In this document: positions 7,258 to 15,475 of the stretch, piece after piece
Layout: the number at the start of each line of letters is the position of its first letter
Position numbering within the stretch: position 1 is the first letter of the stretch
Source of the DNA: CAVQUE01 sp046290435
GTDB lineage: Bacteria; Actinomycetota; Acidimicrobiia; Acidimicrobiales; UBA8592
DNA: 64,000 bases
Assembly (NCBI GenBank): GCA_046290435.1
Contig: JBKAGO010000066.1
Coordinates: forward strand, 124,001-188,000
Reading direction: 5' to 3'
Made by a program: the position numbers and the translations under genes
The notes under the pieces: model-generated
The model's input: the letters and a program-made list of their open reading frames with translations, nothing else
Databases searched by the model: none
What the model was told of the DNA's origin: nothing

Positions 7258-7274
7258 TCTGACGACGCGTCAGG
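7258..7274 (+). promoter_or_regulatory. TCTGA-N7-TCAG operator upstream of the acyl-CoA synthetase
   Basis: TCTGA (7258-7262), 7 nt, TCAGG (7270-7274); the core CTGACGACGCGTCAG is a perfect palindrome. A -10-like GATAGA at 7278-7283 follows directly, so the site would lie between -35 and -10. It matches the sites at 2280 and 10987. Confidence 0.5.
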
Positions 7275-7316
7275 GATGATAGAACGCAGCCGTCGAACCG
7301 ACCGACAGGGAGAACC

Positions 7317-8867
7317 ATGGCGCTGATCGCACGCAACCTCTGGGAGCTCGTCGAGGCTCGGGCCGCGGCCACCCCCGACGCCGAGATGCTCGTCGACGAG
7401 CAGGGCCGTCGGATGACCTTCGCCCAGTACCGCGACGCGGCCGAGGTGATGGCCGCGGGCCTGGCCGACCTCGGTGTCGGTGCCGGCGACGTCGTCGCCT
7501 GGGAGCTGCCGACCTGGCTCGAGACCGTGGTCCTCGCCGCGGCAGGCGCCCGGCTCGGTGTCGTGCAGAACCCCATCATCGCCATCTACCGCGAACGCGA
7601 GGTCCGCTTCTGCGTCCGCCAGGCCGGAGCGAAGCTGCTCCTCACCCCGGGTGAATACCGCGGGTTCGACTTCGGCGCCATGGCAGCCGCCATCGCAGCC
7701 GACACCGACGGGCTGCGCTCGCTCGTCGTCGAGCCCGGCGCGTTCCCGGCCGGCGACCCGGCCACGCTGCCGGCCCCGCCCGACAGCGACGGCACCGACC
7801 TCCGCTGGCTCTGCTACACGTCGGGCACGACGGCCGACCCGAAGGGGGCGCGCCACACCGACTCGTCGGTCCACGCCATCGGGCTCGCCATGGCCGAACG
7901 CCTCGACGTCGCCGAGGGCGACCGTCCTGCGCTGATCTTCCCGTTCCCCCACATCGGCGGGCTCACGTGGCTGTTCTCGTCGCTGCAGTACGGCGCAGCG
8001 CTGCTCTGCGACGCGGCGTTCGATCCGGCCACCACCATCCCGCTGCTGGTCCGCGAGGGCTGCACGCATCCGGGATCGGGCACTCCGTTCCACATGGCGT
8101 ACCTGGCCGCCCAGCGGGCCCAGCCCGACACGCCGCTGTTCCCGAACATCAAGAACTTCCCCGGCGGCGGGGCGCCGAAGCCGCCGACGCTGCACCAGCA
8201 GATGAAGGACGAGCTCGGGGGCACCGGCATCGTGTCGGGTTGGGGCCTCACCGAGGCGCCGATCCTCACCATGGGCGCCGATGGCGATCCCGACGACAAG
8301 CTCGCCACCAGCGAGGGCCGGGCCATGCCCGGCGTCGAGCTCATCGCGGTCAAGCTCGACGGCACCCTCGCCGGCCCGGGCGAGGAGGGTGAGCTGCGGG
8401 CCAAGGCTCCCCAGATGATGCTCGGTTACCTCGACTCCTCCCTCGACGCCGAGGCCTTCGACGACAACGGCTACTTCCGCACCGGCGACCTCGGCATCAT
8501 CGACGACGAGGGCTTCGTGGTGATCTCGGGCCGCCTGAAGGACGTCATCATCCGCCACGGCGAGAACATCTCGGCCAAAGAGGTCGAGGATCTGCTGTTC
8601 ACCCACCCCCAGGTGGGCGACGTGGCCGTCGTGGGCCTGCCCGACGACGTCACCGGCGAGCGTGCCTGTGCGGCGGTGACCACCCCCGAGGGCGCCGAGC
8701 CGCTCGACATGGCCACCATGCGGGCCTTCTGCAAGGACGCCGGGCTGCGCACCAACGCCATCCCCGAACAGCTGGTCCACGTCGATGCGATCCCGCGCAA
8801 CCCCAGCGGCAAGATCACCAAGAACGTCCTGCGCGATCACCTGGCGAAGGAGCCGTTCAGCCGCTGA
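7317..8867 (+). CDS. AMP-forming acyl-CoA synthetase/ligase
   Basis: This 516-residue ANL-superfamily enzyme should activate a carboxylic acid to its acyl-CoA through an acyl-AMP. Motifs run in order: the P-loop YTSGTTADPKGARHT (about 168-182), the A5 region GWGLTEAP, A7 YFRTGDLG, the hinge A8 GRLKDVIIRHGENISAKEVED and the C-terminal catalytic Lys in NPSGKITK (about residue 499). Chain specificity cannot be read. GGGAG lies 5 nt upstream of the ATG. The TCTGA-N7-TCAG site upstream links it to the acyl-CoA dehydrogenase and alcohol dehydrogenase operons. Confidence 0.92.
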   Translation: MALIARNLWELVEARAAATPDAEMLVDEQGRRMTFAQYRDAAEVMAAGLADLGVGAGDVVAWELPTWLETVVLAAAGARLGVVQNPIIAIYREREVRFCVRQAGAKLLLTPGEYRGFDFGAMAAAIAADTDGLRSLVVEPGAFPAGDPATLPAPPDSDGTDLRWLCYTSGTTADPKGARHTDSSVHAIGLAMAERLDVAEGDRPALIFPFPHIGGLTWLFSSLQYGAALLCDAAFDPATTIPLLVREGCTHPGSGTPFHMAYLAAQRAQPDTPLFPNIKNFPGGGAPKPPTLHQQMKDELGGTGIVSGWGLTEAPILTMGADGDPDDKLATSEGRAMPGVELIAVKLDGTLAGPGEEGELRAKAPQMMLGYLDSSLDAEAFDDNGYFRTGDLGIIDDEGFVVISGRLKDVIIRHGENISAKEVEDLLFTHPQVGDVAVVGLPDDVTGERACAAVTTPEGAEPLDMATMRAFCKDAGLRTNAIPEQLVHVDAIPRNPSGKITKNVLRDHLAKEPFSR

Positions 8868-9005
8868 GCGGCTGCTCCGGCCTGTTCCCGGAACGCCGGC
8901 GCAGCGATTGCGTCGTGGCGAGGTCGGCCGGTGGGTCGGCGTGGCGCGTCCGGTGACCGCGGCGACACGTGGACGTCTCCCGCCGGAGATGCCGCAGGCG
9001 AGCGA

Positions 9006-10034
9006 CTACGCGGCCGGAGGTCCGTCGGCGTAGCGGTCGCAGAGGGCGGCGATGAGCTCGATCTCGGGCTCGTCGGGCATCGAGAGGGCGACGCGGTCGG
9101 CGATGCCGACGAAGCGATGGTGCAGCTCGTCGGCGACGACGTCGGGCGTGCCGATGATCGCCAGCGTCGCCACCTGCTCGGCGTCGTAGCGGCTGCCCAG
9201 CTGGTCCCAGCGGCCGGTCTTGGTCAGCTCGCGCAGCTCCGGCTGCAGGTCGCCCCAGCCGTGCGCGTCGAGCACGCTGCGGTACGCAGGCGTCGAGCCG
9301 TAGAAGCCCAGGGTGCCGCGCACGACGGCTTCGGCGCGTTGCTGCGACGACTCGGTGCCGTCGTGGAGGCCGACGATGGCACCGATGACCCGGGTCAGCG
9401 GCGCCAGGCTCTCGGCCCTCGATGCGGCGCCGGCCTCGAGCGCAGGGATGGTGCGCTCGAGGACGTGATGGCGAGACGTGAAGGGATGCACGACGACGCC
9501 GTCGGCGATGCGGCCGACCATCTCGGTCATGCGGGGCCCGAGCGCGCCCGCCCAGATCGGTGGGGGGCCGGCCTCGATCGGCGGCGGGGTGAGGGCCGGC
9601 GGCATGAGGGTGTGGCGGGTCCAGCGACCCTCGAAGGCCAGTGGTTCGCCGTGCTGCCAGGTGGCGAAGATGGCACGGATGGCCTCGATCCACTCGGCCA
9701 TCTGCTGCACCGGTGACTCCCAGACGGCGCCGAAGCGACGTTCGACGTGCGCCTTGATCTGGGAGCCGACGCCGAGCGCGAAGCGCCCGTTGCTGAGGCG
9801 TTGGAGATCCCAGGCCTGCTGCGCGAGGTGCATCGGGCTGCGGGGGAGTGCCACCGCGATGTTGGTGTAGAGCAGCCCGTTGGTGTGGTCGGCGGCCCGG
9901 GCGATGGGGAAGAACGGATCGCCCTGTCCCTCGTAGGTGAACAACCCGGCCAGTCCTGCACGGTCGAGCGCTGCGGCACGGTCGGCCGCATCGGCGAGAG
10001 GCGACGAGAGCAACAGGTCCAGCGCAGCAGGCAT
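9006..10034 (-). CDS. LLM-class F420-dependent oxidoreductase (TIGR03617-like)
   Basis: This 342-residue luciferase-like (beta/alpha)8 protein shows LFTYEGQGDPFFPIARAADHT, LAQQAWDLQRLSNGRFALGVGSQ and IWAGALGPRMTEMVGRIADGVVVHP, with a C-terminal TPDVVADEL segment. These are typical of actinobacterial LLM enzymes that use F420 rather than FMN. The substrate is unknown. It converges with the acyl-CoA synthetase. TACAGT (complement of 10041-10046) lies 6 nt before the ATG at 10034, so it is probably leaderless; longer in-frame starts would add an unconserved tail. Confidence 0.87.
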   Translation of the reverse strand: MPAALDLLLSSPLADAADRAAALDRAGLAGLFTYEGQGDPFFPIARAADHTNGLLYTNIAVALPRSPMHLAQQAWDLQRLSNGRFALGVGSQIKAHVERRFGAVWESPVQQMAEWIEAIRAIFATWQHGEPLAFEGRWTRHTLMPPALTPPPIEAGPPPIWAGALGPRMTEMVGRIADGVVVHPFTSRHHVLERTIPALEAGAASRAESLAPLTRVIGAIVGLHDGTESSQQRAEAVVRGTLGFYGSTPAYRSVLDAHGWGDLQPELRELTKTGRWDQLGSRYDAEQVATLAIIGTPDVVADELHHRFVGIADRVALSMPDEPEIELIAALCDRYADGPPAA

Positions 10035-10348
10035 CGCCGGACTGTAGTTGCGGTGCCGGCAGCCAGCGTCGTCTCCAGCCGCCACCGACGCTCGGTGGCC
10101 GATTTTGGTCAATATGTCACTATTGGTGGTCGCTGGGTCGCCCTGCGTCGACCGCGGACTGAGGCGGGAGCCACTTCGCATGCGCCGGCTCTTTCCCCCG
10201 ACGGCGGTGACCCGTACTACTTGTGTCCGTGAGGAGAAGCGGTACCCGCTCCGGTTGCATGGATCCGGCGCAGGAACCCGTCGGGCTCCTCACCCTTCGA
10301 GCGACACCGCTCGCTCCCCGGGATCGGCAGAACCCGGGAAGGTCGAGT

Positions 10349-10415
10349 GTCGAGGGTGGCAGCTGCGATCGTCGGATGGGCGACTGACGATCAACCAGCG
10401 GCGGCCACCCTCGAC
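10349..10415. other. Two-stage stem-loop in the 433-bp gap 10035-10467
   Basis: The outer arms GTCGAGGGTGGC (10349-10360) and GCCACCCTCGAC (10404-10415) are perfect. The inner arms GATCGTC (10367-10373) and GACGATC (10386-10392) are also perfect, around a 12-nt loop. This is the only ordered structure I see in the gap; I found no supported small ORF or tRNA there. It could end transcription of the minus-strand DUF983 gene or be a structured RNA. Confidence 0.4.
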
Positions 10416-10467
10416 CTCACCACTGGGGTCGGACCCCACGTGGCGCCTCGCCCCTCGGCCCGGCCTC

Positions 10468-10893
10468 TCACTCCCAGTCGGCGGGGTGGCGCACCTCGCC
10501 GGGCTCGAGCGGGCGCATCAGCAGGTCGATGGCCGTCCAGAGCGTCTTGGAGACCGGGTAGTAGAACACCGGCACCAGGCCGTAGACGGCAGCTGCGGCG
10601 AACACCCACGGCCCCGCCGGGATGTCCGGGTACGTCGCGATGAAGAACGCCGACAGCAACAGCACCAGCAGCCCGAACGAGACGATGGTGTTGATGCCGA
10701 CCGCTCCGATGTAGTGGCCCTCGGTCCGCTCGAAGGTCAACCCGCAGCGGGGACACTCGTCGGCCATGATCACCCAGCGGCGGAACAGCCCCCGCCGTCG
10801 GCCGCACACGCCACATGCCTTGGTGGCGCCACGCCACAGCACCCGCAGTGGCGTGTCGGAGAGGCGCAGGGCGGGATGGGTGTTCGCAGCCAC
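10468..10893 (-). CDS. DUF983-family zinc-ribbon membrane protein
   Basis: This 141-residue protein has an N-terminal pair of CxxC motifs (CGVCG and CPRCG, about residues 27 and 47) that forms a zinc ribbon. Two membrane segments follow (TIVSFGLLVLLLSAFFIA and PWVFAAAAVYGLVPVFYY). The function of DUF983 is not established. The start is GTG 10893; TACGGT lies 8 nt upstream on the minus strand, so it is probably leaderless. It is divergent from the alcohol dehydrogenase operon. Confidence 0.78.
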   Translation of the reverse strand: MAANTHPALRLSDTPLRVLWRGATKACGVCGRRRGLFRRWVIMADECPRCGLTFERTEGHYIGAVGINTIVSFGLLVLLLSAFFIATYPDIPAGPWVFAAAAVYGLVPVFYYPVSKTLWTAIDLLMRPLEPGEVRHPADWE

Positions 10894-10974
10894 GTCGGTC
10901 CACCGTAACGGGCCGATTTCGATGCTCCCGGCGCGGCACCTGCGAGCGCGGCGACCACAGCGGCGCCGACCGGC

Positions 10975-11003
10975 TACAGTCGCCGATCTGACGACCTATC
11001 AGA
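10975..11003 (+). promoter_or_regulatory. -10 element and TCTGA-N7-TCAGA operator of the alcohol dehydrogenase/DUF35/thiolase operon
   Basis: TACAGT (10975-10980) is a good -10. The palindrome TCTGA (10987-10991), 7 nt, TCAGA (10999-11003) begins at the expected start of transcription. It extends outward to ATCTGA/TCAGAT, the most symmetric of the three sites in the window. Confidence 0.55.
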
Positions 11004-11025
11004 TCTCTCCGGGGGATTTCATCAC

Positions 11026-12108
11026 ATGATCGCAGCCGTGCTCCGCAACATCGGCGACACCGACCTCGACGTGACCGACACCATCGAGGTCAACGACCCC
11101 GGGCCCGACGACGTCATCGTCAAGATCACCCACACCGGCGTCTGCCACAGCGACGTCTCCGCGATGAACGGCACCATCCCCCAGCCGGCCCCGGCCGTGC
11201 TCGGCCACGAAGGCGCCGGCATCGTCGAGGCCGTCGGTGCCAACGTGACCAACGTCGTTCCCGGCGACCACGTCATCGTGGTGTGGTCGGCGCCGTGTGG
11301 CGAGTGCATCTACTGCACCGGCCGCAAGCAGCCGAACCTGTGCATGAACATCCAGATGTCGACGTTCATGACCCCCCACTTCCACGAGGGCGACACGCCC
11401 ATCCAGGCCATGGCCGGCGCCGGCACCTTCGCCGAGTACACGCTGTTGCCCAAGCAGGGCGTGGTCAAGATCGACCCCGACATCCCCCTCGACGTCGCGT
11501 CGCTCATCGGCTGTGGCGTCATGACCGGAGCGGGTGCAGCCATCAACACCGCCAAGGTCACCCCCGGCTCGTCGGTCATCGTCTACGGCTGTGGCGGTGT
11601 CGGCGTCGCCGCCATCCAGGGCGCCCGCATCGCCGGTGCCGCGGAGATCGTGGCGGTCGACCTCAACGACGCCAAGCTCGACGACGCCCGCCGCTTCGGC
11701 GCCACCCACGCGGTCAAGCCCGAAGACGTCGATGCCGCCAAGGCCGAGGTCACCGGGGGCGACGGCTTCGATTTCGCCCTCGAGTGCATCGGGCGCCCCG
11801 TCACGATGCGTGCCGCCTACGACGCAACCCGCCGTGGCGGCACCACCTGCATCGTCGGGGTCGGCCGGGCAGACGAGATGGTCGAGTTCAACGCCTTCGA
11901 GCTGTTCTTCCTGGAGAAGACCCTCGTCGGCTCGTACTACGGCGGCACCGACGTGCGCACCGACTTCCACAAGCTGCTGCGCCTCTACGCCGCCGGCAAG
12001 CTCGACCTCGAGGGCATGATCACCCGCCGCATCAAGATCGACGAGATCAATCCCGCCCTCGAGGCCGTCCGCCAGGGCGAGGTCATCCGCCAGGTCATCG
12101 AGTTCTAG
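11026..12108 (+). CDS. Zinc-dependent alcohol dehydrogenase (MDR family)
   Basis: This 360-residue medium-chain dehydrogenase has catalytic zinc ligands in TGVCHSD and GHEGAG. The structural zinc loop is complete (CGECIYCTGRKQPNLC), and the nucleotide-binding GCGGVGVAA is present. It should oxidise an alcohol, probably a CoA-thioester or other lipid intermediate given its operon. It is the first gene of a five-gene unit with two DUF35 and two thiolase-like proteins. A Shine-Dalgarno GGGGGA precedes the ATG. A small hairpin (CTCGCC/GGCGAG with a GAAC loop, 12116-12131) separates it from the next gene and could adjust downstream expression. Confidence 0.9.
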   Translation: MIAAVLRNIGDTDLDVTDTIEVNDPGPDDVIVKITHTGVCHSDVSAMNGTIPQPAPAVLGHEGAGIVEAVGANVTNVVPGDHVIVVWSAPCGECIYCTGRKQPNLCMNIQMSTFMTPHFHEGDTPIQAMAGAGTFAEYTLLPKQGVVKIDPDIPLDVASLIGCGVMTGAGAAINTAKVTPGSSVIVYGCGGVGVAAIQGARIAGAAEIVAVDLNDAKLDDARRFGATHAVKPEDVDAAKAEVTGGDGFDFALECIGRPVTMRAAYDATRRGGTTCIVGVGRADEMVEFNAFELFFLEKTLVGSYYGGTDVRTDFHKLLRLYAAGKLDLEGMITRRIKIDEINPALEAVRQGEVIRQVIEF

Positions 12109-12153
12109 TCCGTTCCTCGCCGAACGGCGAGCGACGATTCCACGGGGGGATCC

Positions 12154-12606
12154 ATGCCTGATCAAGAGCGCCTCTCGGCGCAGATGGTGCACGAGTACCC
12201 GTTCAACCGGACCACCGGTCCGGTCATCGGGGCGTTCATGACGGGCTTACGAGAAGGCATCGTCTGTGGCATCCGCCGCGCCGACGGTTCCGTGCTCGTC
12301 CCGCCCGCCGAGTACGACCCGGTCACCGCCGAGGCGCTCACCGAGATCGTCGAGGTCGCCCAGGAGGGCACCGTCGTCACCTGGACCTGGCTCGACGAAC
12401 CCCGGCCCCAGTCGCCCTGGGGCGCCCCCCACGCGCTGGCGCTGGTGCAGCTCGACGGCAGCGATACGCCGCTGCTGCACGGGGTGCTCGTCGACTCCGC
12501 CGATGCCATGAGCACCGGCATGCGGGTCCGTATCCGTTGGAACGAGCAACGCGAAGGCCACATCCGCGACATCGAGGGCTTCGAGCCTGTGGAGGCATCG
12601 GCATGA
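12154..12606 (+). CDS. DUF35 OB-fold protein A
   Basis: This 150-residue protein of the DUF35/OB-fold family partners with thiolase-like proteins in lipid and steroid side-chain degradation. The OB-fold half is clear (TWTWLDEPRPQSPWGAPHALALVQLDG, residues about 70-130). The N-terminal rubredoxin-like zinc ribbon is degenerate: where family members have paired CxxC motifs, only one Cys remains in GIVCGIRRADG, and the PP of VLVPPAEYDP survives. So it is probably zinc-free. It has a strong Shine-Dalgarno sequence (GGGGGGA) and a stop that overlaps the next start (ATGA). Confidence 0.78.
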   Translation: MPDQERLSAQMVHEYPFNRTTGPVIGAFMTGLREGIVCGIRRADGSVLVPPAEYDPVTAEALTEIVEVAQEGTVVTWTWLDEPRPQSPWGAPHALALVQLDGSDTPLLHGVLVDSADAMSTGMRVRIRWNEQREGHIRDIEGFEPVEASA

Positions 12607-13217
12607 CCGAGCACCACGACGCCAGCGGGCGTCGAGTCATGAGCGAGGTCAGTGCCCCGGCGCCGACCCTGCCCGCATCACTGCAGGACGTCGAGGCGGT
12701 GCGCTCGGTCCGGACCCCGATCCGCATGGAGTACACCTTCACCCCCGGTGTCGGGGCCCAGACCTACCTGCAGGCCTTCGCCGACCGGCGCATCCTCGGC
12801 AACGTGTCGCCCGTCGACGGTGCCGTGCTCACCCCGCCGCGCGGCGTCGACCCTCGCTCTGGAGTCATGTGCACCGAGTTCGTCGACCTGCCCGACCGCG
12901 GTCACGTCGGCTCGTTCTGTGTCACCCGGGTCCCCATCCCCGGGCGCGACGACCTCACGCCGCCCTACATCTCGGCGTGGATCTTCCTCGACGGCGCCGA
13001 CACCGGTTTCCTCAACGTGGTCGCCGAATGCGAGCCTGCCGACTGCCGCATCGGCATGCGAGTCGAGGCCGTCTGGAAAGAGGGCGATCTCGGAGCCACC
13101 GCCGAGAACATCCTGTGGTGGCGCCCCACGGGCGAGCCCGACATCCCGTTCGACCAGGCCGGTGTGCGCGGTTGGCGTCACCGACGCGCCGGCGGCAGCG
13201 ATGGAGGGGGCAGCTGA
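12603..13217 (+). CDS. DUF35 OB-fold protein B
   Basis: This second DUF35 protein has 204 residues. The region ILGNVSPVDGAVLTPPRGVD corresponds to the zinc ribbon, but the cysteines are replaced, leaving only the PPR landmark. The OB fold follows (GHVGSFCVTRVPIPG and PYISAWIFLDGADTGF). It overlaps protein A by ATGA and the thiolase-like gene by TGATG, so all partners should be made in fixed ratio. Proteins A and B may be non-identical halves of one thiolase-binding scaffold. Confidence 0.75.
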   Translation: MTEHHDASGRRVMSEVSAPAPTLPASLQDVEAVRSVRTPIRMEYTFTPGVGAQTYLQAFADRRILGNVSPVDGAVLTPPRGVDPRSGVMCTEFVDLPDRGHVGSFCVTRVPIPGRDDLTPPYISAWIFLDGADTGFLNVVAECEPADCRIGMRVEAVWKEGDLGATAENILWWRPTGEPDIPFDQAGVRGWRHRRAGGSDGGGS

Positions 13218-14248
13218 TGGTCACGCTCCATACCGGATCGAGAGAGGTCGCCGTCGTCTCGGCGGCAACCATCTCCGCTCCCGAGCTCACCGACACCGAG
13301 GCCGAGTTCATGGTCCCGCTGATCGACGAGGCTCGCTCGTCGCTCGGGCTCACCCAGGCCGACATGGGCTTCACGTGCTCGGGCAGCACGGACTTCATCG
13401 CCGGACAGGCATTCTCGTTCGTCGCGACGCTCGAAGCGGTGGGTGCGGTGCCGCCCATCTCCGAGAGCCACGTCGAGATGGACGGTGCCTGGGCGCTCTA
13501 CGAAGCGTGGGTGAAGCTCCAGATCGGCGACATCGACACGGCGCTGGTCTACAGCTACGGCAAGCCGTCGCCCGGTTCGCTGCGCGACGTGCTCGTCACT
13601 CAGCTCGACCCGTATCACCTGGCGCCACTGTGGCCCGACGCCTGGTCGCTCGCCGCGCTCCAGGCCCGCTTGGTGCTCGAGGGCGGCGTCGACCCCGAAG
13701 CCCTCGCCGCCATCGCCGTGCGTGAAGGCCGCGTCGGATCCGTCGAGGAGTACCTCGCCCAGCCGATGGCCGCCGATCCGCTGCGTCTCGCCGACTGCCC
13801 CGCAGAAGCCGACGGCGGTGTCGCCATCGTCCTCGCTGCCGGCGACCGGGCCCGCGAGCTCGTCGAGCGGCCCGCATGGATCACCGGCATCGACCACCGC
13901 ATCGACCCGCACCATCTCGGCGCCCGTGACCTCACCGATGCCCCGTCGGCACGCCTGGCCGCCGAGCGGGCCGGCGCCGACGGCGCCTTCGATGTCGTCG
14001 AGTTGCACGCCCCGTTCACCACCCAGGAGATCATCCTCCGCCGGGCGATGGGCATCGCCGACGACGCCACCGTGTGCCCCAGCGGTGGAGCGCTCGCCGC
14101 CGACACCATGATGGCGTCGGGCCTGCTGCGCATCGCCGAGGCCGCCCGTGCCGTCTGGCGCGGAGACGCCGGCAGGGCGCTGGCGCATGCCACAGCAGGG
14201 CCGTTGCTGCAACAGAATCTCGTGTGCGTCCTCGAGGGGGAGAACTGA
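13217..14248 (+). CDS. Thiolase-like (lipid-transfer) protein A, catalytic residues replaced
   Basis: This 343-residue thiolase-fold protein is about 40 residues shorter than its partner. At the usual nucleophile position the sequence is SHVEMDGAWAL, so Glu or nearby residues stand where thiolases have Cys. The GHP motif is replaced by AADTMMASG, and the final CxG-like segment reads HATAGPLLQQNLVCVL. It cannot be a normal thiolase. Related proteins of the Ltp2/DUF35 type are retro-aldolases acting on 3-hydroxyacyl-CoA side chains, which is the best analogy. The start ATG 13217 overlaps the previous stop. Confidence 0.75.
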   Translation: MVTLHTGSREVAVVSAATISAPELTDTEAEFMVPLIDEARSSLGLTQADMGFTCSGSTDFIAGQAFSFVATLEAVGAVPPISESHVEMDGAWALYEAWVKLQIGDIDTALVYSYGKPSPGSLRDVLVTQLDPYHLAPLWPDAWSLAALQARLVLEGGVDPEALAAIAVREGRVGSVEEYLAQPMAADPLRLADCPAEADGGVAIVLAAGDRARELVERPAWITGIDHRIDPHHLGARDLTDAPSARLAAERAGADGAFDVVELHAPFTTQEIILRRAMGIADDATVCPSGGALAADTMMASGLLRIAEAARAVWRGDAGRALAHATAGPLLQQNLVCVLEGEN

Positions 14249-15414
14249 TGGGTGCAGGAGGCCAACGCGCCGCCGTGGTCGGCGTCGGCATGACCAAGTT
14301 CTCGGCCACCCGGGGCGATGTCTCGATGGCCGGGCTCGTCCGCGAGGCCGCCATGCGCGCCCTCGACGACGCCGGGATGACCTGGGACGACATCGACGCC
14401 GTCGTCATGGGCAAGGCGCCCGACTTCTTCGAGGGCGCGATGATGCCCGAGATCTTCCTCGCCGAGGCCCTGGGCTGTTCGGGCAAGCCGATGCTGCGGG
14501 TCCACACCGCCGGCTCGGTCGGGGGTTCGACGTCGCTCGTCGCCGCGTCGCTCGTGCACGCCGGCATCCACGAGCGGGTGCTCACCGTGGCCTGGGAGAA
14601 GCAGAGCGAATCCAACGCGATGTGGGCGCTCAGCCTGAAGATCCCGTTCCAGGTCTCGTCGAACGCAGGCGCCGGCGGGTACTTCTCGCCGATCATCCGC
14701 CAGTACATGGTCGAGACCGGCGCCCCCGAGCTCATCGGCTGCATGGTGGCGTTCAAGGACCGCCAGCACGCCCTGCGCAACCCCTACGCCCACCTGCACC
14801 AGCCCGACCTCACCTTCGAACAGGTCGTCGAGTCGCCCATGCTGTGGGAACCGATCCGGTACTCCGAGACCTGCCCGAGCTCCGACGGCGCCTGCGCGAT
14901 GGTCATCGGCAGCGAAGCCGTCGGCGACGCCTCGCCCAACCCCGCATGGATCCACGCCGGCGCGATGCGCAGCGAGGCCAACAACTTCCCGGGCCGTGAC
15001 GAGGTCAGCCCTCAGGCCAGCCGCGAATGCGCCGCCGACCTCTGGCGCCAGGCCGGCATCACCGACCCCCGCAGCGAGATCGACGTCGCCGAGATGTACG
15101 TGCCGTTCAGCTGGTACGAACCCATGTGGCTCGAGAGCCTCGGCTTCGCCGAACGCGGCGAGGGCTGGCGCATGGTCGAATCCGGCGCCACCCACATCGA
15201 CGGCGGCGACCTGCCGGTCAACTGCTCCGGCGGCGTGCTGTCGACCAACCCCATCGGGGCCTCCGGCATGATCCGATTCGCCGAGGCCGCGCTGCAGGTA
15301 CGGGGCATGGCCGGCGAACACCAGGTCGACGGCGCCCGCCGCGCCCTCGGTCACGCCTACGGCGGCGGCGCCCAGTACTTCGCCATGTGGGTGGTCGGCG
15401 CCGACAAGCCCTGA
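14248..15414 (+). CDS. Thiolase-like (lipid-transfer) protein B
   Basis: This 388-residue thiolase-fold protein has the N-terminal AAVVGVGMTKFSATRG, the VHTAGSVGGSTS segment where the nucleophile Cys is absent, SSDGACAMVI in the middle, and the C-terminal signature NCSGGVLSTNPIGASG. In that signature the usual His of GHP is Asn. The ending GHAYGGGAQYFAMWVVG is typical of lipid-transfer thiolase homologues. With protein A and the two DUF35 proteins it probably forms one aldolase or condensing complex. The start ATG 14248 overlaps the stop of A (TGATG) and has a GGGGGAG Shine-Dalgarno sequence. Confidence 0.82.
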   Translation: MGAGGQRAAVVGVGMTKFSATRGDVSMAGLVREAAMRALDDAGMTWDDIDAVVMGKAPDFFEGAMMPEIFLAEALGCSGKPMLRVHTAGSVGGSTSLVAASLVHAGIHERVLTVAWEKQSESNAMWALSLKIPFQVSSNAGAGGYFSPIIRQYMVETGAPELIGCMVAFKDRQHALRNPYAHLHQPDLTFEQVVESPMLWEPIRYSETCPSSDGACAMVIGSEAVGDASPNPAWIHAGAMRSEANNFPGRDEVSPQASRECAADLWRQAGITDPRSEIDVAEMYVPFSWYEPMWLESLGFAERGEGWRMVESGATHIDGGDLPVNCSGGVLSTNPIGASGMIRFAEAALQVRGMAGEHQVDGARRALGHAYGGGAQYFAMWVVGADKP

Positions 15415-15475
15415 CCCCCGCAGGCCGGGCGCCCATGCACGCCCGCCCCGGTGAACGCAGGCGATACTGGCAGGG

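Noticed and set aside
12154..13217. Rubredoxin-like zinc ribbon in the DUF35 proteins
   Set aside because: The positions where CxxC pairs are expected hold other residues in both proteins, so metal binding should not be annotated.
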